From: F1-120-MAGs238 sp964484185
GTDB lineage: Bacteria > Planctomycetota > Phycisphaerae > Phycisphaerales > UBA1924
Reading direction: 5' to 3'
Assembly: GCA_964484185.1 (NCBI GenBank)
Contig: CAZAEQ010000013.1
Location: 34,948-98,947 of the forward strand
Length of the DNA stretch: 64,000 nucleotides
Below, in pieces: positions 25,954-33,911 of this stretch. The translations under genes and the position numbers were made by a program. Under the pieces are notes generated by a model. The model was not told where the DNA came from and did not search any database. It saw only the letters and a program-made list of their open reading frames with translations. Numbering within the stretch: position 1 is the stretch's first letter; the number at the start of each line of letters is the position of its first letter.

Positions 25954-28692
25954 GTTGTCGACCACAATTGTTTGCAATTTTCGCAAGGCATCAAAGGCTT
26001 GCAATGGAGACATCGAGTCAATCTTCAGTTCGCGGAGTGAATCTACTGCGGGGTGTGGGACAAACTCTTTGAAGAGGGAGAGTTGTTCGGTTTCTTTTTT
26101 TGTAGGGATGCGCGATGTGTCTGGTTTTGATTTCGCGTTTTCTGCGCCGTCCATTGAGTGCGTGACTTGCAATGAACTCAGCACTTCGCGGGCGCGAGCG
26201 ATGACGGTTGCAGGAATGCCTGCGAGTTTGGCGACGTGGATGCCGTAGCTCTGGTCGGTGCGACCTGCGAGAATGCGGTGAATAAAGACGATTTGATCGC
26301 CCCACTCTCGCACGGCGACGTGCAGGTTTTTTACGCGGCCGGGGAGGCGTTCTTCGAGGTCGGTGATTTCGTGGTAGTGGGTTGCGAAGAGTGTGCGGGG
26401 CGTAATGATGCGTGAGCCGGTGGTTTCGCCGCTGAGCATTTCGGCGACGGCCCACGCCAGGGACAAGCCATCAAGAGTGCTTGTGCCGCGGCCGATTTCG
26501 TCGAGGATGACAAGGGACTTGTTGCTGGCGTGATTCACGATGTTGGCGGTCTCGGTCATTTCGACCATGAAGGTAGATTGACCAGAGTGCAGCGCATCAT
26601 CGGCGCCGACGCGGGTGAAGATGCGGTCGGTGAGGCCGATCGTCGCGGCATCGGCCGGGACAAACGAACCTGCGTGCGCGAGGAGCGTGATGAGCGCGAC
26701 CATGCGGATGTAGGTGCTTTTACCGGCCATGTTGGGGCCGGTGATCAGGGCGAGCGAGGCGCTCGATTGAGAATCGAGGGCGGCGATGCCGAGTGTGCAA
26801 TCGTTGGGGACGAACGTGCTTCCCAGGCTTTGGTCGAGTACAGGGTGGCGCCCCTGTTCGATTTTCAGGATTGGCTCATCGACGATTTCTGGTTTCCGCC
26901 AATTGAGCTTTCTGGCGGCATGAGCGAAGCCGGAGAGGCAATCAATTGAGGCGATGCAGTCGGAGAATGTTGCACAGGTCTGTGCGACGGCAACTGCTTT
27001 GTCGCAGAGGGATTCGAAGATCTGGCGTTCCCGTTCCTGGCCTCTGGCTTCGGCACTCATGACTTTGTTTTCAAAATCGCGGAGTTCGCCGGTGGTGTAA
27101 CGCTCGGCGTTTTTGAGCGTCTGCATGCGCTTGAGTTCTGGCGGTGCGTTGCGGGATTGTGCGGTTGGGAGTTCGATGTAGTAGCCGGTGATTTTGTTGA
27201 ATCCGACTTTGAGATTTGGGAGGTTGAACTGGGTGATGAGGCGTTCCTGGTAGGCGGCCAGAAATGCGTTCGCATCGCGCTGCAGGAGGCGGGCTTCATC
27301 GAGCTCTGGATCGACTCCGTCGCGAATGAGTCCGCCTTCACGCATGTGTTGCGGCGGCTCTTCGACGCAGAGTTGGACGATTTCGTTTGCCAGGGGCACG
27401 AGGTCGGCGGCGGTTTTCGCAAGTGTTGTGCGGAAACCTGTGAGTGATTGCGTGCCCTCAAGTACTGCTTCCAGTTCCTGGCCTGCGAGTACCGATTTCG
27501 CCAATGCGACCAGGTCTCGCGGGGTGGCTCTCCGCAGGCTCACGCGGCCAGCGATGCGAGAGACGTCTTGGATTTTCGCCAGGGCTTTTTCAACTTCGGA
27601 AGCGAGGCGCGGTTCGTTGACGAATGTTGCAACCGCTAGTTGGCGGGTTTCTATCTGGGCGCGGTCAGAGAGCGGTCGCACGAGCCAGTCGCGAAGCAAG
27701 CGCTTGCCCATTGGGGTGTGGCCGCTGCCGCAGGCGAGGAAGACACCCAGGAGGGAGCCCTCGGTCTGGCCGGATCGAAGCGTCTTTTCGATTTCGAGTG
27801 AGCGAAGAGTGACGGCATCGATCACGCAGCGACCAGTCGGATCTTCGCGTTTTGGCGGCTGGATGTGGCCCAGACTTGGCGCGGTGTGCACTGGTGCGTT
27901 ACGGATTGCTTCATCGTTTGTAGTTGTCTGCGTTTGTTTTACGTAGGCGAGCACCGCCGCGGCGGGGCTGAGTGCGATGTCGTTTTCATCGAGGCCGAAG
28001 CCGCCGAGGCCTTTGACGCCGAAATGTTCGCAGAGCGTGCGCACTGCTTCATCAGGACGGAATTGCCATGGCGGACGCGCGGTGGCGCTGATGCCGAGGG
28101 AGTCGACCAGGTTCTTGATTCGCGGCGGAGTTTTGCTGTCGGACTGCTCGGGGTAGAGGAGTTCGCGCACGCCTCGGCGGGCGAGTTCATCGCGGAGGAA
28201 TTCGAAGGAGCCATCGAAGAGGAGGAAGGAACCGGTGGAGACATCGATGATGCTGAGCGCCGCTGCGCCGGCGTCGCCGGATTCGGTGAAGAGCACGGCT
28301 GCGAGGCATTGCGGGGAATCGTGTTCGAGCAGGCCTTCATCGACGATGGTGCCGGGTGTGATGACGCGAGTGATGGCGCGAGCGACTATGCCGCGGTCTT
28401 TGGCGGTTTTGGAAGTTGCTTCTTCGATCTGTTCGCAGACCGCAACGCGGAAGCCAGCGTTGATCAGGCGACGGAGATAGGTATCGAGTTGATGGAAAGG
28501 CATGCCCGCCATGGGGACGCCTTCGGTGCGTTGCGTGAGAGTGAGGCCGATGGCTTTGGAGACTTTGACAGCGTCTTCATCGAACATTTCGTAGAAGTCG
28601 CCGATGCGGAAAAGGAGAACGGCATCCGGGTTCTTGGCTTTGAACCGGGCGTATTGCTGCATGGCGGGAGTTGCGCGGGGGTCGGGGGGCAT
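25951..28692 (-). CDS. mutS: DNA mismatch repair protein MutS
   Basis: About 913 residues, a normal length. It binds base mismatches and small loops and starts repair through MutL. The mismatch-contact Phe-x-Glu is in FRIGDFYEMF near residue 30, followed by TEGVPMAGMPFHQLDTYL. The lever and clamp region is rich in predicted helices. The ATPase contains Walker A TGPNMAGKSTYIRM, Walker B LVILDEIGRGTSTLDG and ATHYHEITDLEERL. The start at 28692 gives a typical N-terminus (MPPDPRATPAMQQYARFKAK); the frame extends upstream to 28926 but that part is not MutS-like. No mutL is in the window. Confidence 0.96.
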   Translation of the reverse strand: MPPDPRATPAMQQYARFKAKNPDAVLLFRIGDFYEMFDEDAVKVSKAIGLTLTQRTEGVPMAGMPFHQLDTYLRRLINAGFRVAVCEQIEEATSKTAKDRGIVARAITRVITPGTIVDEGLLEHDSPQCLAAVLFTESGDAGAAALSIIDVSTGSFLLFDGSFEFLRDELARRGVRELLYPEQSDSKTPPRIKNLVDSLGISATARPPWQFRPDEAVRTLCEHFGVKGLGGFGLDENDIALSPAAAVLAYVKQTQTTTNDEAIRNAPVHTAPSLGHIQPPKREDPTGRCVIDAVTLRSLEIEKTLRSGQTEGSLLGVFLACGSGHTPMGKRLLRDWLVRPLSDRAQIETRQLAVATFVNEPRLASEVEKALAKIQDVSRIAGRVSLRRATPRDLVALAKSVLAGQELEAVLEGTQSLTGFRTTLAKTAADLVPLANEIVQLCVEEPPQHMREGGLIRDGVDPELDEARLLQRDANAFLAAYQERLITQFNLPNLKVGFNKITGYYIELPTAQSRNAPPELKRMQTLKNAERYTTGELRDFENKVMSAEARGQERERQIFESLCDKAVAVAQTCATFSDCIASIDCLSGFAHAARKLNWRKPEIVDEPILKIEQGRHPVLDQSLGSTFVPNDCTLGIAALDSQSSASLALITGPNMAGKSTYIRMVALITLLAHAGSFVPADAATIGLTDRIFTRVGADDALHSGQSTFMVEMTETANIVNHASNKSLVILDEIGRGTSTLDGLSLAWAVAEMLSGETTGSRIITPRTLFATHYHEITDLEERLPGRVKNLHVAVREWGDQIVFIHRILAGRTDQSYGIHVAKLAGIPATVIARAREVLSSLQVTHSMDGAENAKSKPDTSRIPTKKETEQLSLFKEFVPHPAVDSLRELKIDSMSPLQAFDALRKLQTIVVDN

Positions 28693-28836
28693 GGGGTTGG
28701 AGTTTACGGGGCGGGGGTGAGGCGGGTGGGCTAGTGGACAACGGGTGGTGAAGGCAGATTTGAAATTTGAGATTTGAAAGTTCAGAAACCAGGGAAGGAA
28801 CTGGGAAACCGGGAAAGCTTGATTGTGAGTCAGAAT

Positions 28837-28898
28837 CGAAAGGCGCTCACATTTTTCAAAGGTGCTCACTAAAAGGGTGAGCATCTGAGCGCCTTTCG
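28837..28898. repeat. Structured repeat unit 1 (direct repeat + inverted repeat)
   Basis: AAAGGCGCTCAC (28839) is repeated as AAAGGTGCTCAC (28858) after a short T-rich spacer. CGAAAGGCGCTCA pairs perfectly over 13 bp with TGAGCGCCTTTCG ending at 28898, and TGCTCAC (28863) pairs with GTGAGCA (28877). Units 2 and 3 share this order with different stem sequences. Confidence 0.8.
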
Positions 28899-28937
28899 TT
28901 CCCTCCTGAGGCGGGTGCGGACGCATTTGCTCAAAAA

Positions 28938-28998
28938 CGAAAGGACGCCAACTTTTTCAAAGGACGCCACTTTTCTGCTTGGCGAGTGGCGTCCTTTT
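28938..28998. repeat. Structured repeat unit 2
   Basis: AAAGGACGCCA occurs at 28940 and again at 28959, separated by ACTTTTTC. GTGGCGTCCTTT at 28986 is the inverse of both, so it can pair with either copy. TTGGCG at 28979 can also pair with CGCCAA at 28946, giving the same nested form as unit 1. Confidence 0.8.
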
Positions 28999-29055
28999 GA
29001 TTCTGGCGAAATAACGAGGGTGGCACGCCCGACGCGAGAACGGAGAGGGGAAAAT

Positions 29056-29104
29056 CTCAGGGGGCCACGATATTTCAGGGGGCCACCGAGCGTGGCACCC
29101 TGAG
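29056..29104. repeat. Structured repeat unit 3
   Basis: CAGGGGGCCAC occurs at 29058 and 29076 with spacer GATATTT. The inverse GTGGCACCCTGAG (29092) matches with one G-T type difference. Same order as units 1 and 2, with an unrelated stem sequence. Confidence 0.75.
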
Positions 29105-29424
29105 AAGAGTTGATCGAAAACGAAAGGAGTTGAGAGAAGGCAAGATGGGACGTATAGGTCGAATAGGACCAATAGGACTTATGTAGAGGCGAGCTGGCGG
29201 TGGTTGAGTGGGGTTTGGTTTTCATGGATGCACCTTATTGAGTTGTACGGTGCGGGTCAAGGCGAATTGTGGGAAAAATCTGTATCGGACAAAAATAGGG
29301 CGCGAGGCGTCCGGTAGGAAAGATGGGGAAGATGGAGGGGACCGCGGTCAGGTCAGAGCATGGACCAACACGCAGCAATTCAGTTTCAGCCCGCTGAACG
29401 CGAAGCAAGCTGCTGTTTTGGCGC

Positions 29425-30192
29425 TTACCAATCTCTGGCAAGTTCGCGACCACATTCAGGGCAGGCTGGGGCCGTGACGCCACGGAGGTTGTATCTGCAG
29501 CCGCGGCATGGAACATCGCGCTGTGCGAGAAATGCACGAATTCTGGGGCCATCGCCATATCCGGCTGCATCGAGCCAGGCCCGGACGCGAGCGACAAGCT
29601 CCTTTGAATCGGAAGGGGTTGACAGAAAACGTTTCGGTATGACATGCGCCATTTCGTCTACACGCACGATCATTATGCTGTCTTTCGTTTCGCGAATTGA
29701 TGTGATGCCAGACCACCGTTGCAGCCCGTCGTAGTGCTGAGTGCTCACGGCAATGCCAGTTGAGCTTATTGACATTGACTGGGGACCACACATCCCGTGA
29801 GCCCTCTTTGATTGCGCGAACGCTCTAGCGTGCCCAGTTTTGTATTCTGGTTGGACAGCTTTGTAATATTGAGCTGCGAAATACCAGAGGACGCACAGTG
29901 CGGCCCCGCCGAAGCCGACAAAGAACGAAAGAGGTTGCAGATCGTTATCGCGTGCGGTGCCCGCCGCAATCATGACGAATGCAATTGACCCCCCGCCAGC
30001 CAATGCAAGAAGCCAGCGAAACGTGCGACGGTACTTGCCTAAGGAGGCTTTTGATTCAGTGTCAGTTTCAAAGTGATTCAGGCAATATTCATAGAGATCA
30101 TTCTCGCTCACTTCAAACGAGAACGAAATCGGATCGGCGGAGTTGGGTGGCAGAATTGGTGAAGTCGGGGAAATCGAAGGTTCGTCGGGCAT
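29425..30192 (-). CDS. YcxB-like membrane protein with C-terminal zinc ribbon
   Basis: 255 residues. The N-terminus is Pro/Ser-rich and is followed by a region resembling the YcxB family (SFEVSENDLYEYCLNHF). Two membrane spans come next (about 62-80 LLALAGGGSIAFVMIAAG and 90-108). A cytoplasmic beta-rich domain follows (GITSIRETKDSIMIVRV), and the end has a four-Cys zinc ribbon: CRGCRYNLRG ... CPECGREL. The same Cys-x2-Cys-x-Tyr-Asn-Leu-Arg-Gly signature occurs in a second, otherwise different membrane protein at 42335-43330. Function is unknown. The ORF has no close same-strand neighbour. Confidence 0.75.
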   Translation of the reverse strand: MPDEPSISPTSPILPPNSADPISFSFEVSENDLYEYCLNHFETDTESKASLGKYRRTFRWLLALAGGGSIAFVMIAAGTARDNDLQPLSFFVGFGGAALCVLWYFAAQYYKAVQPEYKTGHARAFAQSKRAHGMCGPQSMSISSTGIAVSTQHYDGLQRWSGITSIRETKDSIMIVRVDEMAHVIPKRFLSTPSDSKELVARVRAWLDAAGYGDGPRIRAFLAQRDVPCRGCRYNLRGVTAPACPECGRELARDW

Positions 30193-30362
30193 GATGAATG
30201 TTAGTTGCGCACTCCCGTACGGGCACCGGCGCGTGGATTGGGTGCGTCGAATTGGAATGGGCGTGGAGGCGCTCGCGGGCTGGGAGCCAGGGTCGGCATG
30301 GGTTGGTTTTGGTTTAGATTTTTGGGGCGCACCTTCAGTGCTCTTAGTGCGTGTGGTATGTA

Positions 30363-30416
30363 CCCAGGGCTGCGCGGACTTCGCCCTGGGCTGTGACTAA
30401 TACGCCCCCTTGGGGC
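30363..30416. repeat. Two adjacent GC-rich hairpins
   Basis: CCCAGGGC (30363) pairs with GCCCTGGG (30383), and GCCCC (30404) pairs with GGGGC (30412). They lie between two minus-strand genes, downstream of the VOC gene. They look like repetitive extragenic hairpins rather than T-tailed terminators. Confidence 0.6.
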
Positions 30417-30444
30417 TTAGGAAGCGAGGCGTTGAAACTCCGAA

Positions 30445-30810
30445 TCAGCGAACTTCATCTCGCTTGAAATGCGGATTCTCGATGATGCCGAAGAGGTTGC
30501 CGAATGGGTCGCGGACGGTTCCGACTTTGATGCCGCCGCCGACGTCGTGGACTTCTTCGTGGACGATGCCGCCAAGAGATACCAAGCGTTTCATTTCTTC
30601 GGCGGCATCGGGTGTGCCCCAGAAGATTTGTGAGCCTGCGGTTCCGGGTACTCCGTCAGGAATCAGGCCGAGTTCGAAGCCGCCGACAGAGAAGCCCACG
30701 TAAAACGGTTCATCGAAGTATGGGGGTTTCTCGAGCACCTTTGTGTACCACGCTTTGGCGGCGGCGAGGTCGGGTGCGGGATAGGCGGCGGTTCGAAGGC
30801 CTTGGATCAA
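30445..30810 (-). CDS. VOC family (glyoxalase/bleomycin resistance-like) protein
   Basis: 121 residues in the vicinal-oxygen-chelate fold, two beta-alpha-beta-beta-beta units. The opening is LRTAAYPAPDLAAAKAWYTK, and the closing is TVRDPFGNLFGIIENPHF, with the C-terminal metal-type Glu. The first metal-binding His position is not obvious, so enzymatic activity is uncertain. The chosen TTG at 30810 has AGGAG six bases upstream; the in-frame extension to 30894 would overlap the neighbouring gene's end and has no family sequence. Typical lengths are 115-130. The substrate cannot be read from sequence. Confidence 0.83.
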   Translation of the reverse strand: MIQGLRTAAYPAPDLAAAKAWYTKVLEKPPYFDEPFYVGFSVGGFELGLIPDGVPGTAGSQIFWGTPDAAEEMKRLVSLGGIVHEEVHDVGGGIKVGTVRDPFGNLFGIIENPHFKRDEVR

Positions 30811-30887
30811 TGTGAACTCCTGATGATGTAGAACATCGCTTCGCACACTCGCAGAAGAGGCGGATTGAACCGACGTGCGATGAACAC

Positions 30888-31718
30888 TTAGCAACCGACG
30901 CTGAAAGCCTGCACGAAATCGAGGTAGTCAAAGAAGTCGGTGATGCTGTCGTTGTTGAAATCTGCGGCGGGGGTGCCATCGGCGAAGGCGGCGACGAAGT
31001 CGAGGTAGTCGAAGAAGTCGAGGGTGGAGTCGCCGTTGAAATCCGCAGCGCAGAGGCGGGAGACGGAGATGTTGTCAACTTGCATGAAGTAATTGGTGAA
31101 GGCGTAGAAGTAGCCTGGGACGCCGGTAGTGAAATGGAGTTCATCCACGCGTTGAAGGACGCTGGTGAAGGTGCGGTCGGCGGGAAGGCGCGGGGCTCCG
31201 GTGGAGTCTTCATCGCCGTAGCCGCCCCAACCTGGTGGGAGAGTTGTTGAGTTTGGATTGGTGACATCGACTGCGAATGTACGCCAACCGGGCTGACTCG
31301 ATTCGATGGTTCCGAGTGCGTACCAGACTGATGTGTATGGAAGACCAATGGGATTTGGCGTCGTGGTGTCGCGAAGTTCGACGATCAGTGTGCGTGGTAC
31401 CTCAGTACCGAATACGTTGATCGAATCAATCTTGACCTGGACACTGAGGCGGAATGGGCCGAGCGTTGTGTAGTCGCCCATGAAGAGCGGGTTGTTGTCA
31501 TCGTTACGAATGTCGGCTGTAAAGACATCGATAACCTGCAGATCAAGTGCTGCGCCGGGGTTGCCGGATTCTGAGCCAATGTCGTTGCGACCGGAGACGG
31601 ACCAGCCTTCGGTGCCGTTTTCGAATGTGGTTGTGTGAGGGACTGGGTTCGCGAACGCAGTAGATGTTGTGGCTGCGAGAAGAGCGGGGATCAGGTGGAT
31701 AGATTTCTTTATGAGCAT
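30888..31718 (-). CDS. Secreted protein with GC-type dockerin-like C-terminus
   Basis: 276 residues. Signal peptide MLIKKSIHLIPALLAATTST, cleaved near AFA. The body (NTTTFENGTEGWSVSGRND at its start after the signal) resembles a choice-of-anchor/laminin-G-like jelly roll found in secreted proteins of Planctomycetes. The C-terminus carries two copies of the Ca-binding-like motif (CAADFNGDSTLDFFDYLDFV and ADFNNDSITDFFDYLDFVQA) and ends FSVGC. This paired motif is one of five in the window. The Asp/Asn pattern in DFN.D fits a dockerin-type Ca loop. The final Cys may be processed or anchored; the mechanism is unknown. Confidence 0.85.
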   Translation of the reverse strand: MLIKKSIHLIPALLAATTSTAFANPVPHTTTFENGTEGWSVSGRNDIGSESGNPGAALDLQVIDVFTADIRNDDNNPLFMGDYTTLGPFRLSVQVKIDSINVFGTEVPRTLIVELRDTTTPNPIGLPYTSVWYALGTIESSQPGWRTFAVDVTNPNSTTLPPGWGGYGDEDSTGAPRLPADRTFTSVLQRVDELHFTTGVPGYFYAFTNYFMQVDNISVSRLCAADFNGDSTLDFFDYLDFVAAFADGTPAADFNNDSITDFFDYLDFVQAFSVGC

Positions 31719-31893
31719 GAGGGGATTGTATCGAGCATGTCAAGTGGCGAGGGATGTGCGAAACAAGGAAATCAATAGCTGCAGTCGCTCCAGAGGCGGG
31801 TCTACGACACGATGCCTGCGTGAAGATGAAGCCGCAGTTGCACGCCCCAGCATGTGCTCTAAGAATCGCTAAACCAAATGATTAAGCACAATC

Positions 31894-31913
31894 CACCGGC
31901 TGGTAAGCCGGTG
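31894..31913. terminator. Hairpin at the end of menG/ubiE
   Basis: CACCGGCT and AGCCGGTG form a perfect 8-bp stem with a GGTA loop. It abuts the menG stop codon at 31914 and is followed on that strand by non-T-rich sequence, so it is a weak terminator or a repetitive hairpin. Confidence 0.5.
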
Positions 31914-32756
31914 CTACTTCTTTTCTGCACGATAACAAATACAGATTCCAAACGTCAGGGGTTTGGCAGAGATGTTTGTAAACCCCGCCGCGGCGAGCGT
32001 GGCTTTCATTTCGTCGCGAGTCATGAAGGTGCCGACGGATGCGGGGAGGTAGCGATATGCCCCACTCTTGTCACGGGAGAGGAGCGTTGCGGTGCGGGGC
32101 ATGAGCCAGCCGCAGTAGAAGTCGTAAGCCCAGCTCATGGGTGCGACGCGTGGGCGATCGAATTCGAGGATGACCAGGCGACCGCCGGGCTTAAGAATCC
32201 GGAAGAATTCCCCTATTGCTTTCGCGGGCTCGGAGACATTACGTATACCGAAGGCGATGGAGACAACGTTGGCGGATGCGGAATCGATCGCGAGGTTCAT
32301 CGCATCGCCTTCGCGATACTCCACGCGGCGGATCATTTGTGGCGGGCGCGTGCGAAGTTTGGCGCGGGCGACATCGAGCATTGCGGGGGTGAAGTCGATG
32401 CCGATGACTTTGGTGGATGGTGACTGGGCGAAGGCTTCGGTAAGGTCGCCCGTGCCGCAGGCGATGTCGATGATGGTGTCGCCGGGTTTGGGGCCGGCGG
32501 CCTTGACGGCGTATTTTCGCCAAGCCTGATCGCGGCCGAAGGAGTGGACTCGGTTGTTGAGGTCGTAACTGGGGGCGATGGCAGAGAACATCTTTTGAAC
32601 AGCATCGGCCTTGTCGCTGCGGGTGTGTGGGCTTTTGAGGTCTGGTGTTTCCCAGATGGGCTTGCCGTTGAAATCGACCTCGAGGTCTACGGTCGAATCA
32701 TCGGGCGAGCCTGATGATCCGGGTGAATTGCCGGGAATGGCGGACGAGTGGGTCAT
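31914..32756 (-). CDS. ubiE: Demethylmenaquinone methyltransferase (MenG/UbiE)
   Basis: Transfers a methyl group from S-adenosylmethionine to demethylmenaquinone, the last step of menaquinone synthesis. 280 residues. The class I methyltransferase motif is IIDIACGTGDLTEAFAQ near residue 95, preceded by the UbiE signature MFSAIAPSYDLNNRVHSFG. GIDFTPAMLDVARAKL is motif post-I, and PGGRLVILEFDRPR is the later family block. The first 45 residues are a Ser/Pro/Asp-rich extension not seen in the usual 230-250-residue enzyme. MqnE elsewhere in this window supports a futalosine route to menaquinone, so menG is the likelier role than ubiquinone synthesis. Confidence 0.9.
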   Translation of the reverse strand: MTHSSAIPGNSPGSSGSPDDSTVDLEVDFNGKPIWETPDLKSPHTRSDKADAVQKMFSAIAPSYDLNNRVHSFGRDQAWRKYAVKAAGPKPGDTIIDIACGTGDLTEAFAQSPSTKVIGIDFTPAMLDVARAKLRTRPPQMIRRVEYREGDAMNLAIDSASANVVSIAFGIRNVSEPAKAIGEFFRILKPGGRLVILEFDRPRVAPMSWAYDFYCGWLMPRTATLLSRDKSGAYRYLPASVGTFMTRDEMKATLAAAGFTNISAKPLTFGICICYRAEKK

Positions 32757-32836
32757 TTGACTATTCTAGTGGTGTCAAAAGTATGTTGCGCAACGGGCGG
32801 TGTCCGATGTTAAAGACTATTTCACGGAGAAAAGCC

Positions 32837-33880
32837 ATGCACATGTTCCAAGTTATACGCACAGTGTCGGTCGTTGGTTTCATCGCGGTTGTGGGCGGTT
32901 CGCTGACGGGCTGCTCGGTGAATCCGACCACCGGGAAGCGGAGCCTTGATGTCCTCTCCCCCGAGCAGGAGATTGCACTAGGAGCCGAGGCGGGGCCGCA
33001 GTTTGTGACGGAGAATGGCGGCGAGGTGTCGGATTCGCAGCTCAAGGCGTATGTGACTGAAGTAGGAATGAAGCTCAAGCAGCATGTTGAAACGGATGAG
33101 CAGCGGAATCTGCCTTGGACGTTTACGCTGCTCAACTCGCCCGAGATCAATGCATTTGCGCTGCCGGGCGGAAAGGTGAACATCTCACTTGCGCTTGCAA
33201 AGAAGATGACTAATGAAGCGCAGATGGCGGGCGTGCTGGGACATGAGATCGGGCATGTGACTGCGCGGCATGCCAACTCGCGTATGGGGGACACGGTGGT
33301 TGCGGGAGTGGTCGGGGCAGTGCTGGGCGCGGTGATTGAAGATCCGACCGCAGGGCAACTCCTGAACATTGGCGGCGAGACGATTTTGATGAAGTTCAGC
33401 CGAGGCGAAGAATCAGAGGCTGATGCATTGGGGATGCGATACATGGTGCGGGCTGGATATGACCCCAAAGGCATGCGTCAGGTGATGGAGATATTGAGCG
33501 AGGCGAGCAAGGGCGGCGGCAAGCAGCCGGAGATTTTCAGCACGCACCCGTATCCGGAGACTCGCATCAAGGATATTGACGGACTGCTGGCATCGGAATA
33601 TGCGGCAACGCAGAACAATCCGAAGTACACGCTTGGGACTGAACGCTTCGCACAGAACTTCATGAATCGAGCGAAGAGCGTGCAGCCGATGGACGCGAAA
33701 GCGTTTCAGCAGAAGAAAGCCGCGGAAGTGCAGAAATATCAGCAACTTCAGAAACAGCTGAAGCAGCGGCGGACGAGCAGCGAGACGGGTGGAGAGCCAG
33801 TCGTTGAGCGCGTGTTTGATCTGTCGCAGCCCGCAACATGGTGTGCGCATTGTGCGGCTGAAGCGAAGTCGGCTCCGTGA
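32837..33880 (+). CDS. M48 family metalloprotease lipoprotein
   Basis: 347 residues from the ATG at 32837, which has CGGAG nine bases before it. The signal is a lipoprotein type: VVGFIAVVGGSLTGC, with lipobox LTGC. The mature part has MAGVLGHEIGHVTARHANSR (HExxH zinc site) and a third ligand Glu in ESEADALGMRYM. It resembles the BepA/YcaL and Oma1-type periplasmic peptidases used in outer-membrane quality control. STHPYPETRI is also characteristic. The first 41 residues of the longer frame were dropped because they overlap the divergent menG start. Neighbour across the convergent gap is a TPR lipoprotein. Confidence 0.9.
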   Translation: MHMFQVIRTVSVVGFIAVVGGSLTGCSVNPTTGKRSLDVLSPEQEIALGAEAGPQFVTENGGEVSDSQLKAYVTEVGMKLKQHVETDEQRNLPWTFTLLNSPEINAFALPGGKVNISLALAKKMTNEAQMAGVLGHEIGHVTARHANSRMGDTVVAGVVGAVLGAVIEDPTAGQLLNIGGETILMKFSRGEESEADALGMRYMVRAGYDPKGMRQVMEILSEASKGGGKQPEIFSTHPYPETRIKDIDGLLASEYAATQNNPKYTLGTERFAQNFMNRAKSVQPMDAKAFQQKKAAEVQKYQQLQKQLKQRRTSSETGGEPVVERVFDLSQPATWCAHCAAEAKSAP

Positions 33881-33911
33881 TCAAGTTGTAGTTGTGGAAA
33901 GCCGCGCCAAA

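Larger units (their letters stand above)
28693..29424. other. Intergenic region with three structured repeats
   Basis: About 730 bases with no convincing gene on either strand. The centre (28837-29104) holds three hairpin units annotated separately. The right part, 29105-29424, has purine-rich short repeats (near 29157, the direct repeats AATAGGACC, AATAGGACT) and no gene I could support. The mutS promoter should lie at the left end. Confidence 0.6.

Noticed and set aside
27865..28734. 289-codon open frame on the + strand
   Set aside because: Antisense to the N-terminal part of mutS. Its product is unusually rich in acidic residues and Gly with no family motif; such frames arise opposite GC-rich genes.
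28693..28926. Upstream extension of mutS to 28926
   Set aside because: The extra 78 residues do not resemble MutS, overlap the repeat units and would give an abnormal N-terminus. The ATG at 28692 gives the expected MutS start.
28837..29104. CRISPR array
   Set aside because: The repeats differ from unit to unit, are palindromic and are far apart. There are no constant repeats with variable spacers and no cas genes.
30710..31348. 212-codon open frame on the minus strand
   Set aside because: It overlaps the VOC gene and the dockerin-tailed gene in another frame and is Ser/Pro/Thr-rich low complexity, a shadow.
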